This document shows, piece by piece, positions 1-7,853 of a DNA stretch of 48,933 nucleotides. The position numbers were made by a program, and so were the translations under genes. Under the pieces are notes generated by a model. That model saw only the letters and a list, made by a program, of their open reading frames with translations. It ran no database searches and was not told where the DNA came from. Origin of the DNA: an uncultured Polaribacter sp. (lineage in GTDB: Bacteria > Bacteroidota > Bacteroidia > Flavobacteriales > Flavobacteriaceae); NCBI GenBank assembly GCA_913050305.1, contig CAJXAS010000002.1:1-48933 (forward strand). The letters run 5' to 3'. Numbering within the stretch: position 1 is the stretch's first letter; every line of letters begins with the position of its first letter.

Positions 1-703
1 CAAAACCAGTTCCTTTTCCATCTTTTCCTAAAGTTCCAAAACCATGTGCATCATCAACTAATAATCTAAAGTTATATTCTTTTTTAAAAGCTATAATTTC
101 TTTTAAACGACCTTGCTCACCTCGCATTCCAAAAACTCCTTCAGAAATCACTAAAATTCCGCCACCAGTTTTTTCTGCCATCCTAGTTGCACGTTTTATG
201 TTTTTTTCAAAACTTTCCATATCGTTATGACGATATACAAATCGCTTTCCTGAATGTAAACGAACTCCGTCTATAATACATGCATGCGTATCCATGTCAT
301 ACACAATAATATCGTTTTTAGTAACCAAAGCATCTATTGCAGACATAATTCCTTGATATCCGAAATTTAATAAATAAGCGTTTTCTTTATCTACAAACTC
401 GGCACATTCACGCTCTAGTTGTTCGTGAAAAGGGGTGTGTCCAGACATCATTCTAGCTCCCATTGGATATGCCATACCATGTTCTAAAGCAGCTTCTCCG
501 TCGACTTTTAAAACTTCTGGATGATTTGCTAACCCCAAATAATCATTAATACTCCAAGTAACTACTTTTTTTCCATTGAAATACATTCTATTAGAAATTG
601 GGCCTTCTAATTTGGGAAACACATAGTATCCCTCTGCCATATCTGCCCATTTACCTAAAGGACCCTTATCTTTTACTATTCTATCAAATAAATCTGTCGT
701 CAT
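1..703 (-). CDS. Alpha-oxoamine synthase-like PLP enzyme (candidate cysteate/serine acyltransferase), 3' end cut by window
   Basis: The first 234 residues are visible; the gene runs off the left edge. It is a fold-type I PLP enzyme of the alpha-oxoamine synthase family (BioF, Kbl, serine palmitoyltransferase). The motif NDYLGLANHP is near residue 53, the PLP-stacking His is in DMDTHACI (H140), and the PLP-binding DDAHGFG is at 217-223. The Schiff-base Lys would lie beyond the edge. The long N-terminus and the run GMAYPMGARMMSGHTPFHEQLE (residues 76-97, abridged as GARMMSGHTPFHEQ) fit the SPT-like branch that condenses an amino acid with a fatty acyl thioester better than BioF. It lies 81 bp downstream of a CBS-like enzyme on the same strand, so it is a candidate for the acyltransferase step of capnine (sulfonolipid) synthesis. 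Family call is firm; substrate is inferred. A sphingolipid-type serine palmitoyltransferase is the main alternative. Confidence 0.85.
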   Translation of the reverse strand, partial: MTTDLFDRIVKDKGPLGKWADMAEGYYVFPKLEGPISNRMYFNGKKVVTWSINDYLGLANHPEVLKVDGEAALEHGMAYPMGARMMSGHTPFHEQLERECAEFVDKENAYLLNFGYQGIMSAIDALVTKNDIIVYDMDTHACIIDGVRLHSGKRFVYRHNDMESFEKNIKRATRMAEKTGGGILVISEGVFGMRGEQGRLKEIIAFKKEYNFRLLVDDAHGFGTLGKDGKGTGF

Positions 704-728
704 TGTTTCTTCTTTTTTTTACAGAATG

Positions 729-759
729 TAAAGTTAGCTAATTTTAATATTTTATACAA
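729..759 (-). promoter_or_regulatory. Possible promoter of the oxoamine-synthase-like gene
   Basis: On the minus strand a TTG (759-757) is followed after 20 nt by TAACTTTA (736-729), one base from the Bacteroidota -7 consensus TAnnTTTG. It lies 26 nt before the ATG at 703. The gene could therefore be transcribed on its own as well as by readthrough from the CBS-like gene. Confidence 0.35.
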
Positions 760-784
760 TTTACTTGTCGTTTGAAAGTGTTTT

Positions 785-1798
785 TTAATCTAAAAACCCT
801 TGTTCACGCATCCAAGAATCACTATAAATTTTATTCATATATCTAGAACCGTGATCTGGAAAAATCAATACAACAAAACTATCTTCATCGAACATACTTA
901 AAGCATTATATTGCCTTGTAGCCTGAATAACAGCCCCACTTGTATATCCTAAAAACATCCCTTCTTTTTGGATAATTTCTCTAGCAGCAAAAGCAGCATC
1001 TTTGTCGGTTACTTTCTCGTAAACATCTATTACATCAAAGTCTGTTGCTGTAGGAATTAATGTTTTTCCTAAGCCTTCAATTTTATATGGCTTTATTTCA
1101 TTGGTATCAAATTCTCCTGTTTCATGGAACTTTTTAAGCACAGAACCAAAAGCATCTACACCTAAAACTTTTATATTCGGATTTTGCTCTTTTAAGTATT
1201 TACCCGTTCCAGAAATCGTTCCCCCTGTTCCACTTGCCACTATCAAGTGTGTGATTTTACCAGCTGTTTGATTCCATATTTCTGGACCTGTGGTTCTATA
1301 ATGCGCTTCAATATTTAATTCATTAAAATACTGATTGATATAAACAGAGTTTTTTGTTTTCCTATGTATTGTTTTTGCAACTTCATAATAAGACCTTGGA
1401 TCGTCTGCAGGAACATTTGCTGGACAAATATGCACTTCTGCTCCCATTGTCTTTAATAAATCTATTTTATCTTGAGAAGATTTATCACTTACGGCTAAAA
1501 TACATTTATACCCCTTTACAAGACTAATCATTGCCAAACTGTAGCCTGTATTTCCAGAAGTAGTTTCAACAATAGTGGCACCTTTTTTAAGAATCCCTTT
1601 CTTTTCTGCATCGTTAATAATATGTAAAGCAATTCTATCTTTTGAGGAAAGACCTGGATTAAAAGCTTCTACTTTTGCAAAAAAAGAACCTTTTAAATCC
1701 TTGGTTATTTTCTGAAGTTTAATGAGTGGAGTTTCCCCTACTAATTCTAGAATACTATTATTAATTCCGCTGTTTTTACCCATACTACTATAATACAT
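785..1798 (-). CDS. CBS/cysteine synthase-like PLP enzyme (candidate cysteate synthase)
   Basis: A fold-type II PLP beta-replacement enzyme of 337 residues. The PLP Lys is K53 in NPGLSSKDRIAL, the substrate-binding loop TSGNTG is at 80-85, the phosphate-binding GTGGTISG is at 190-197, and PDHGSRY at 314-320 is followed by the C-terminus SDSWMREQGFL. The overall pattern resembles the catalytic core of cystathionine beta-synthase more than CysK/CysM, but there is no heme domain and no CBS regulatory domain. It sits directly upstream of an SPT-like enzyme on the same strand. In capnine synthesis (from memory of the Capnocytophaga work) a CBS-like cysteate synthase makes cysteate from O-phosphoserine and sulfite, which the SPT-like partner then acylates. 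That role is inferred; cysteine or cystathionine synthesis is the alternative. The start could also be the ATG at 1783. Confidence 0.85.
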   Translation of the reverse strand: MYYSSMGKNSGINNSILELVGETPLIKLQKITKDLKGSFFAKVEAFNPGLSSKDRIALHIINDAEKKGILKKGATIVETTSGNTGYSLAMISLVKGYKCILAVSDKSSQDKIDLLKTMGAEVHICPANVPADDPRSYYEVAKTIHRKTKNSVYINQYFNELNIEAHYRTTGPEIWNQTAGKITHLIVASGTGGTISGTGKYLKEQNPNIKVLGVDAFGSVLKKFHETGEFDTNEIKPYKIEGLGKTLIPTATDFDVIDVYEKVTDKDAAFAAREIIQKEGMFLGYTSGAVIQATRQYNALSMFDEDSFVVLIFPDHGSRYMNKIYSDSWMREQGFLD

Positions 1799-1869
1799 AA
1801 ACGATATTAATAAATAACGCTTGATAATATTTTTAAAGAATTTTCTCGTCTTGAATTATAACATTAAAT

Positions 1870-4053
1870 TTAAAGCTTAATTAGATCTGGATCTAATTTA
1901 TTTTCCAAAGCTAAAAAGAAAGTGTAGTCTTTTGCAGTTTCCTTTAAAGCGTCAAAACGCCCTGAAGCACCACCATGACCAGCTTCCATATTTGTTCTAA
2001 GTAATAATAAATTATCATCTGTTTTTAACTCACGTAATTTTGCAACCCATTTTGCAGGTTCCCAATATTGTACTTGAGAGTCATGAAAACCAGTAGTTAC
2101 TAATATATTTGGATATGCTTTTGATTTTACTTGATCATAAGGTGAATATGATTTAATATAGTCATAGTATTCTTTGTCATTCGGATTTCCCCATTCATCG
2201 TATTCTCCTGTTGTTAGTGGTATTGAATCGTCCATCATTGTAGATATAACGTCAACAAAAGGAACCGCTGCGATAATTCCGTTATACAATTCAGGGTTCA
2301 TATTTACAATTGCTCCCATGAGTAACCCCCCTGCAGAACCGCCCATTGCATATAAATGCTTTTCAGAAGTGTAATTGTTTTCTATTAAATATTTAGAACA
2401 ATCTACAAAGTCTGTAAATGTGTTCTTTTTATTTAACATTTTACCGTCTTCATACCAATCTCTACCTAAGTATTCACTTCCTCGAATATGTGCTAATGCA
2501 TATACAAAACCTCTGTCTAATAAACTTAAACGCGTGGTAGAAAAACTGTCTGGAATTGTATAACCATAAGAACCATATGCATATTGTAATAAAGGTGTAT
2601 TTTCATCTAACTGAGTATCTTTATGGTATACCAAAGAAATAGCTACTTTTTTACCATCTCTAGCCGTTGCCCAAACACGTTTACTCTTGTAATTTTCTTT
2701 ATTAAATTTACCACCTAAAACTTCTTGTTCTTTTTTGATTTCTTTAGACTTATTACCCATATTAAAATCAATAACAGAGGCAGGTGTTGTCATAGAGTTA
2801 TAAGAATAACGTATAACGTGAGTATCAAAATCTGGATTTGAATACACACCTACGGAATATGTTTCTTCGTTAAACGGAAGATAAAAATCATCTGTTTTAT
2901 CCCAACGTTTAATACGAACCATATTTAATCCGTTTGTACGTTCTTCTAGAACTAAATATTCCTTAAATATTGAAAAATCTTCTAGTAGTGTATCTTCTCT
3001 ATGTGGAATAACATCCGTCCAATTCTCTTTTGCCGTCATAGAAACCGGAGTCTTCATTAACTTAAAATTGGTAGCATTATCTTTATTTGTTAATAAGTAA
3101 AAATCATCTCCAAAATGAGAGACGCTATATTCTAAATCGCGCTCGCGCTTTTGAAGCATTGTAAATTCTCCTTCAGGATTGTCTGCATCTAGATATTGAG
3201 CTTCTGTAGAAACGGTGCTATATGAACCGATAATAATATATTTATCAGATTTTGATTTTGTAACGTAGGTTCCAAAAGTTTCATCTTTTTCATGAAATAC
3301 TTCAATATCTTCTGAAGCTGATGTTCCAAGAATATGTCTATAAACCTTTTCACTTCTCAGGGTCGTAGGATCTTTCTTAGTATAAAAAATAGTTTTATTA
3401 TCATTTGCCCAAACAGAGCCACCAGTTGTGTTTTCTATAACATCTTTATAAACTTCACCTGTTTCTAAGTTTTTTATACGTAAAAAGTATTGTCTTCGGC
3501 TAATTGTATCTGTTGCAAAAACAGCTAATTTATTATCATTAGAAATATTTAAACCTCCTAATTGAAAATAATCGAAATCTTTGGCCATCTCATTTACATT
3601 GAACATTACCTGCTCATCTGCCTCTAAATTGTCTTTCTTCCTGCTATAAATAGGATATTGCATTCCTTTTTCAAAGCGCGTAATATAGAAATACCCATTG
3701 TCTTTATAAGGCACAGAAGAATCATCTTCTTTAATTCTACCTTTCATTTCTTCAAATAAAGTCTCTTCAAAACTCTTAGAAAATTCAGTGATTTTATCGT
3801 GATACGTATTTTCTTCCTCTAAATAATTAATTACTTTTTGAGTTTGTTCATCTTTTACATCACCAAGCTTTTGTTCATCAGTTAAACGCATCCAAAAATA
3901 GTTGTCTATTCTAACATCTCCGTGTTTTTCTAATGTTTTTGGCTGCTTCTCTGCTGTAGGTATTTTTGCATCTATATTTTTCATAGTATCATTTTTACAA
4001 GAAGTTGCAAAAATAAGACTTAATACGATGGTTGTTGTATATAATTTTCTCAT
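1870..4053 (-). CDS. S9 family oligopeptidase B-like serine peptidase, lipoprotein
   Basis: A 727-residue prolyl oligopeptidase family enzyme, closest in layout to oligopeptidase B (protease II), which cuts short peptides after basic residues. An N-terminal seven-bladed propeller region is followed by an alpha/beta-hydrolase domain. The catalytic triad can be read as Ser573 in GGSAGG, Asp658 in GFHDSQV and His693 in AGHGGASGR. The N-terminus is a lipoprotein signal with lipobox FATSC, so the enzyme should be anchored in the envelope rather than cytosolic as in E. coli PtrB. It ends 71 bp before the CBS-like gene and starts 47 bp after DUF5362, all on one strand; no strong terminator separates them. 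Family is certain; exact specificity (OpB versus PREP) is inferred from the GGSAGG-type nucleophile elbow. Confidence 0.93.
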   Translation of the reverse strand: MRKLYTTTIVLSLIFATSCKNDTMKNIDAKIPTAEKQPKTLEKHGDVRIDNYFWMRLTDEQKLGDVKDEQTQKVINYLEEENTYHDKITEFSKSFEETLFEEMKGRIKEDDSSVPYKDNGYFYITRFEKGMQYPIYSRKKDNLEADEQVMFNVNEMAKDFDYFQLGGLNISNDNKLAVFATDTISRRQYFLRIKNLETGEVYKDVIENTTGGSVWANDNKTIFYTKKDPTTLRSEKVYRHILGTSASEDIEVFHEKDETFGTYVTKSKSDKYIIIGSYSTVSTEAQYLDADNPEGEFTMLQKRERDLEYSVSHFGDDFYLLTNKDNATNFKLMKTPVSMTAKENWTDVIPHREDTLLEDFSIFKEYLVLEERTNGLNMVRIKRWDKTDDFYLPFNEETYSVGVYSNPDFDTHVIRYSYNSMTTPASVIDFNMGNKSKEIKKEQEVLGGKFNKENYKSKRVWATARDGKKVAISLVYHKDTQLDENTPLLQYAYGSYGYTIPDSFSTTRLSLLDRGFVYALAHIRGSEYLGRDWYEDGKMLNKKNTFTDFVDCSKYLIENNYTSEKHLYAMGGSAGGLLMGAIVNMNPELYNGIIAAVPFVDVISTMMDDSIPLTTGEYDEWGNPNDKEYYDYIKSYSPYDQVKSKAYPNILVTTGFHDSQVQYWEPAKWVAKLRELKTDDNLLLLRTNMEAGHGGASGRFDALKETAKDYTFFLALENKLDPDLIKL

Positions 4054-4100
4054 TTTTAGTTGGTTTATTTTTTCTTACAATTTACTAAATTAATAGAAAC

Positions 4101-4538
4101 TTAAACAATTGCTCCCATAAGTCCTACAATGCCCGCTAAAATATAAATAGATAGCATTATAATAGTAAAAACACCTACAAATTTATAATGAGATTTTAGC
4201 ATTTCGAATGCACTTGCCAAAACTTCATCATCTTTCTGGGTTAATGCTTTTTTTAACTTTACAGAAAACTGATACAAATAATACAATGGAAAAATATAAA
4301 TAGCAATCATTAGAATATAAAATATTGTCATTGCTGTTCCTAAATTAAAAGGCATACTTGCTGCTTGGGGCATATTGGCATAAATAGTACTAATAAAAAA
4401 GCTACTTAAAAGAAGCAGACCTAAACCTATAAAACCTAGAATAGATAAAAATTTGCACCATTTTACAGTTTCTTTTAAAAAACCTTTTGCAGCACTTGTT
4501 AAAGTTAGTTGCTCTAATTCTGTAATTGCATTTTGCAT
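4101..4538 (-). CDS. DUF5362 family membrane protein
   Basis: A 145-residue protein with three hydrophobic segments, about residues 28-52, 70-92 and 117-142, separated by a charged stretch (SVKLKKALTQKDDEVLASAF). The last segment reaches the C-terminus. The layout matches the flavobacterial DUF5362 family, whose function is unknown. It has its own well-formed promoter and is followed 47 bp later by the S9 peptidase gene on the same strand, so the two may be co-transcribed. No catalytic motif is visible. Confidence 0.75.
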   Translation of the reverse strand: MQNAITELEQLTLTSAAKGFLKETVKWCKFLSILGFIGLGLLLLSSFFISTIYANMPQAASMPFNLGTAMTIFYILMIAIYIFPLYYLYQFSVKLKKALTQKDDEVLASAFEMLKSHYKFVGVFTIIMLSIYILAGIVGLMGAIV

Positions 4539-4549
4539 ATTTTTATATT

Positions 4550-4570
4550 TAGTTAGTAATTAGTAATTAG
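4550..4570 (-). repeat. Short tandem repeat of TTAGTAA type in the DUF5362 leader
   Basis: Read on the plus strand the stretch is built from overlapping copies of TAGTAAT (TTAGTTAGTAATTAGTAATTAG). It falls between the -7 box and the start codon, in the transcribed leader. It may be simple low-complexity DNA or a copy-number-variable leader. Confidence 0.5.
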
Positions 4571-4573
4571 TTT

Positions 4574-4602
4574 CAAAAATAGTCATTTTAAAATTTTGAC
4601 AA
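4574..4602 (-). promoter_or_regulatory. Promoter of DUF5362 gene
   Basis: On the minus strand TTG (4602-4600), an 18-nt spacer and TATTTTTG (4581-4574) fit the full Bacteroidota -33/-7 promoter (TTG, 17-23 nt, TAnnTTTG) exactly. Transcription should start about 30 nt before the ATG at 4538. Confidence 0.7.
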
Positions 4603-4632
4603 AAAAAACCACAAATATTAAATTTGTGGTTT
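4601..4632 (-). terminator. Rho-independent terminator of ornithine aminotransferase gene
   Basis: An 11-bp perfect stem (4606-4616 with 4622-4632, AAACCACAAAT) with a 5-nt loop is followed on the minus strand by a run of eight T. It lies just past the rocD stop codon. Confidence 0.85.
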
Positions 4633-4651
4633 AAAATATAACTTTAAAAGT

Positions 4652-5932
4652 TTACTTCTTAAAGTTAGAAATTGTCTTTGTAATAATAGAAATACAATCC
4701 ATTAATTGCACTTCTGTCATCACTAAAGGTGGTGCAAAACGAATTATATTACCATGTGTAGGTTTTGCCAATAACCCATTATCTCTTAGTTTCATACAAA
4801 TATCCCAAGCTGTAGAACTGTCTTCGGTATCGTTTATTAAAATTGCGTTTAACAATCCTCTACCTCTTACAGACTTTACTAAATCGTTTGTTTTACAAAA
4901 CTCTGTTAGTTCATGCCTAAATATATTTCCTAATTTATCTGCATTAATTGCTAACTCCTCATCTGCAACTACTTCTAAAGCAGCCATTGCAACTGCAGCA
5001 GCAATTGGGTTTCCTCCAAATGTAGAACCGTGATTACCGGGTCCAATTACATTCATTACAGCATCATTTGCTAAAACAGCAGAAACAGGATATGCGCCAC
5101 CACTTAAAGCCTTTCCTAAAATTAAGATATCTGGTTTTGTTTCTGGTGAACCAGAACAATTTTTCTCTGGACAAGCACAATTACCACAGGTTGCTAATAA
5201 ACGACCCGTTCTTGCGATTCCTGTTTGTACTTCATCCGCAATAAACAAAACGTTGTGCGCTGCACACATTTCTTTAGCAGTAGCTAAATAACCGTCAGAA
5301 GGCACAAAAACGCCAGCTTCACCTTGTATTGGCTCCACTAAGAATGCAGCAATATTTTTGCTACCTTCTAACGTTTCTTTTAAAGCTTGTAAATTATCAT
5401 ATTCAATTTTAATAAACCCTTTTGTATAAGGTCCAAAATTCTTTTTAGCAACTTCATCATTAGAAAAAGAAATAATAGTTGTTGTTCTACCGTGAAAATT
5501 ATTTTCACAAACAATTATTTCTGCCTTATTTTCTTCAATACCTTTTACTTCATATGCCCATTTTCTTGCAATTTTTAAAGCAGTTTCTACTGCTTCTGCT
5601 CCAGTATTCATTGGTAATAATTTATCAAAACCAAAATACTCAGTCGCAAATTTCTCATATTGCCCAAGCATATCATTATGGAAAGCCCTTGATGTAAGAC
5701 TTAATTTTTTTGCTTGATTGGTCATTGCGTCCACAATTTTAGGATGACAATGCCCTTGATTTACAGCAGAATAAGCTGACAAGAAATCATAATATTTTTT
5801 TCCTTCCACATCCCAAACATTAACGCCCTCACCTTTACTCAAAACCACTGGAAGTGGATGATAATTGTTCGCCCCGTGTTTGTTCTCTAATGCTATCGCT
5901 TCTTGCGATGTAAGTTTGTTTAAAACAGCCAT
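4652..5932 (-). CDS. rocD: Ornithine--oxo-acid aminotransferase
   Basis: A class III PLP aminotransferase of 426 residues that converts ornithine and 2-oxoglutarate to glutamate-semialdehyde and glutamate (arginine/proline metabolism). The PLP Lys is K274 in LGKALSGGAYPVSAV, the PLP-phosphate Asp is in FIADEVQTG (about 230-238), and NTGAEAVETALKIARKW is at 109-125. The start at 5932 (MAVLNKLTSQ) matches the family; the longer frame back to 6043 reads through leader sequence. An unusual feature is a Cys-rich insert just before the PLP Lys (CGNCACPEKNCSG, C249, C252, C254, C259), at a place where most ornithine aminotransferases have only a short acidic turn. The gene stands alone with its own promoter box and terminator. 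Confidence 0.95.
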   Translation of the reverse strand: MAVLNKLTSQEAIALENKHGANNYHPLPVVLSKGEGVNVWDVEGKKYYDFLSAYSAVNQGHCHPKIVDAMTNQAKKLSLTSRAFHNDMLGQYEKFATEYFGFDKLLPMNTGAEAVETALKIARKWAYEVKGIEENKAEIIVCENNFHGRTTTIISFSNDEVAKKNFGPYTKGFIKIEYDNLQALKETLEGSKNIAAFLVEPIQGEAGVFVPSDGYLATAKEMCAAHNVLFIADEVQTGIARTGRLLATCGNCACPEKNCSGSPETKPDILILGKALSGGAYPVSAVLANDAVMNVIGPGNHGSTFGGNPIAAAVAMAALEVVADEELAINADKLGNIFRHELTEFCKTNDLVKSVRGRGLLNAILINDTEDSSTAWDICMKLRDNGLLAKPTHGNIIRFAPPLVMTEVQLMDCISIITKTISNFKK

Positions 5933-5965
5933 TTTTAATCGTATTAAATGTTTATAATTAAATAA

Positions 5966-6042
5966 CCATTCCTGTTCTACCTTTATCCTTTCGAAGTTCC
6001 GAAAATTCAGCGTGGGAAAGAAATCATCCCCGAAGTGACACA
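5966..6042 (-). other. GC-richer leader segment before rocD
   Basis: A stretch of about 77 bases is clearly richer in G and C than the flanking DNA. It contains an inverted repeat TTTCG-AAGTTC-CGAAA (5989-6004). It is open in frame with rocD, giving a 37-codon extension with no recognisable domain. It lies between the -7 box and the start codon, so it would be transcribed as leader. It resembles the short repetitive elements scattered in flavobacterial genomes, but only one copy is in this window. Confidence 0.4.
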
Positions 6043-6048
6043 AAAGTA
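6041..6048 (-). promoter_or_regulatory. -7 promoter box for rocD
   Basis: TACTTTTG on the minus strand matches TAnnTTTG exactly. It lies 109 nt before the chosen start codon, which gives a leader of roughly 100 nt. No TTG is seen at the -33 distance. Confidence 0.45.
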
Positions 6049-6215
6049 ATTAAAATAATTAACTATTTAATGAATGATTTTATTTCTATATAAAAACTTG
6101 TTTAATGAGGTGTTTTCAAAAGGCATCATTTTTTAACTAACAATAGTAAAGAACTTGGTAACAAACCTTTGATGTCTTTTATTTAAAAAACAACACCCCT
6201 CTCCTTTTCTTTTCC

Positions 6216-6223
6216 TAATTTCG
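6216..6223 (+). promoter_or_regulatory. -7 promoter box for rlmD
   Basis: TAATTTCG, one base off TAnnTTTG, followed by CAGTCC and the ATG 19 nt after the box. The 11-mer TTTCGCAGTCC (6219-6229) recurs at the MATE gene promoter on the other strand (30339-30349). Confidence 0.45.
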
Positions 6224-6242
6224 CAGTCCAAAATACTTAAAA

Positions 6243-7697
6243 ATGCCACGTAGAGAACGAAACAAATTTGTAAAGAAGAATCAAGTTTTAGAATTAAAAA
6301 TTGAAGATTACGCTTTTGGAGGAAAAGGAATTGCAAGAATTCATTCAGAAGATGGAAGCTTTGTCATTTTTGTACCGAATACACTACCTGGCCAATTGGT
6401 AAAAGCGCAAATTAATAAATCTAGTAAGAATTATGCTGAAGCAAAATTAATAGATGTTTTGGCTCCTTCTGAAGATGAAGTTGAAGTTCCTTACCAAGAT
6501 ATTCCTGGTGCACCTTACATTCAATTACCTATTGAATTACAACATAAATATAAAAAAGAAAGTACTTTATCTTTATTTAAAAAAATAGGGAAAGTAGAAA
6601 ATATAGAAGCTTTATTTGACGAATTTGTAAGTTCACCAAATGTATTTCATTATAGAAATAAAATGGAATATGGTTTCTCTGCAATTGGTTATGATAGAGT
6701 CACAAAAAGAGATAAAGACGAGTTTACACTAGGTTTTAAAAGACGTGGTGTTTGGTGGATGGGAGATAACTTAGATAAAGATTCTGGTTTGTTTGATAAA
6801 CAAATGGAAGACAATCTAAAAAATATTAGACAGTATTGCATAGATTCTGGCTTAGATCCTTGGCACGGACCGAAAAGAGAAGGGTTTTTTAGATATTTTG
6901 TAGTAAGAAAATCTTTTAAAACAGATGAATTATTGTGCAATCTGGTAACGACTTCGCCAAATTTAGATCAATTCGATTTGCAGAAATTTGCAAACTTTCT
7001 AAAAGATATTTTTGGGGAACGTTTAGCTGGTTTACTGCATACTATTAATGATGAAACTGGTGATAGGACCATTGCAACTTCTGGAAGTATTGATTTAGTC
7101 TACGGAAAAGATAAAATTGTAGAGCAGTTATTAGGGTTAAATTTTGAAATCAGCATGAAAAGCTTTTTTCAAACAAACCCAAAATGTGCAGAAAAACTAT
7201 ACAATAAAGTTGTAGAATATGTTTTAGAAGACAAATCTAAAGTAGATAATACTGTTGTTATGGATTTGTTTTGTGGAACAGGAACCATCGGACAAATTGT
7301 TGCCTCTAAAAGTGAAAATGCAAAAATTGTTGGAGTAGATATTGTGGCCTCTGCTATTGAGGATGCTGAGAAAAATGCCAAAAGAAATAATATTGAAGGA
7401 TTAAAATTTTATGCAGCAGATGTTGGTAAATTTTTAACAGCACATTCAGAATACGAAAATAAAATTAAAACGATTATTTTAGATCCTGCAAGAGCAGGAA
7501 TTGCACCAAAAACATTACAAAAAATAATCAATTTAAAAGCAGATAGAATGGTGTATGTTTCTTGTAATCCTGCAACCCAGGCAAGAGACACAGAGTTGTT
7601 AAGTGCTGCTGGTTATTTCATAAAAAAGATTAGTCTGGTAGATCAATTTCCACATACTGCGCATATTGAAACTGTGGTTTTGTTTGAAAAAAGTTAA
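6243..7697 (+). CDS. rlmD: 23S rRNA (uracil-5-)-methyltransferase RlmD family
   Basis: A 484-residue RNA uracil-C5 methyltransferase of the TrmA/RumA family that makes m5U in 23S rRNA. An N-terminal TRAM domain (about 14-75, AFGGKGIARIHSEDG) precedes the catalytic domain. Motifs visible are FFQTNP, the SAM site MDLFCGTGTIGQI (about 340-352), LDPARAG, and the nucleophile Cys in VYVSCNPATQARD. The four cysteines that hold the [4Fe-4S] cluster in E. coli RumA are missing: the corresponding stretch after the TRAM domain reads PYQDIPGAPYIQLPIELQHK. Which uridine is modified (1939 or 747) cannot be told from sequence. It starts a plus-strand run and is followed by a terminator hairpin. Confidence 0.92.
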   Translation: MPRRERNKFVKKNQVLELKIEDYAFGGKGIARIHSEDGSFVIFVPNTLPGQLVKAQINKSSKNYAEAKLIDVLAPSEDEVEVPYQDIPGAPYIQLPIELQHKYKKESTLSLFKKIGKVENIEALFDEFVSSPNVFHYRNKMEYGFSAIGYDRVTKRDKDEFTLGFKRRGVWWMGDNLDKDSGLFDKQMEDNLKNIRQYCIDSGLDPWHGPKREGFFRYFVVRKSFKTDELLCNLVTTSPNLDQFDLQKFANFLKDIFGERLAGLLHTINDETGDRTIATSGSIDLVYGKDKIVEQLLGLNFEISMKSFFQTNPKCAEKLYNKVVEYVLEDKSKVDNTVVMDLFCGTGTIGQIVASKSENAKIVGVDIVASAIEDAEKNAKRNNIEGLKFYAADVGKFLTAHSEYENKIKTIILDPARAGIAPKTLQKIINLKADRMVYVSCNPATQARDTELLSAAGYFIKKISLVDQFPHTAHIETVVLFEKS

Positions 7698-7704
7698 ATT
7701 AATT

Positions 7705-7731
7705 CCTAATTTCTTTAGAATTAGGTTTTAT
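7705..7731 (+). terminator. Terminator after rlmD
   Basis: A 7-bp perfect stem CCTAATT (7705-7711) / AATTAGG (7719-7725) with a 7-nt loop, followed by TTTTA. The stem is AT-rich and the T-run short, so it may be partial. Confidence 0.6.
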
Positions 7732-7825
7732 TTATGAAAATGAAGCTATTTTAGCAAGACAAAGAAATAGAACAAATTATAAATATGTTTTATTTATTAA
7801 TAAATGCATAAACGAATTCCTAAAC

Positions 7826-7839
7826 CCTTTTTAAAAAGG
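7826..7839. repeat. 14-bp palindrome upstream of pterin dehydratase gene
   Basis: CCTTTTTAAAAAGG is a perfect palindrome ending 14 bases before the ATG at 7854. It could be an operator or a small leader hairpin; no factor can be named. Confidence 0.4.
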
Positions 7840-7853
7840 ATAAACATAAAAAT

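Noticed and set aside
5932..6043. N-terminal extension of ornithine aminotransferase to 6043
   Set aside because: The extension has no family similarity, overlaps the -7 box, and the start at 5932 matches RocD proteins.
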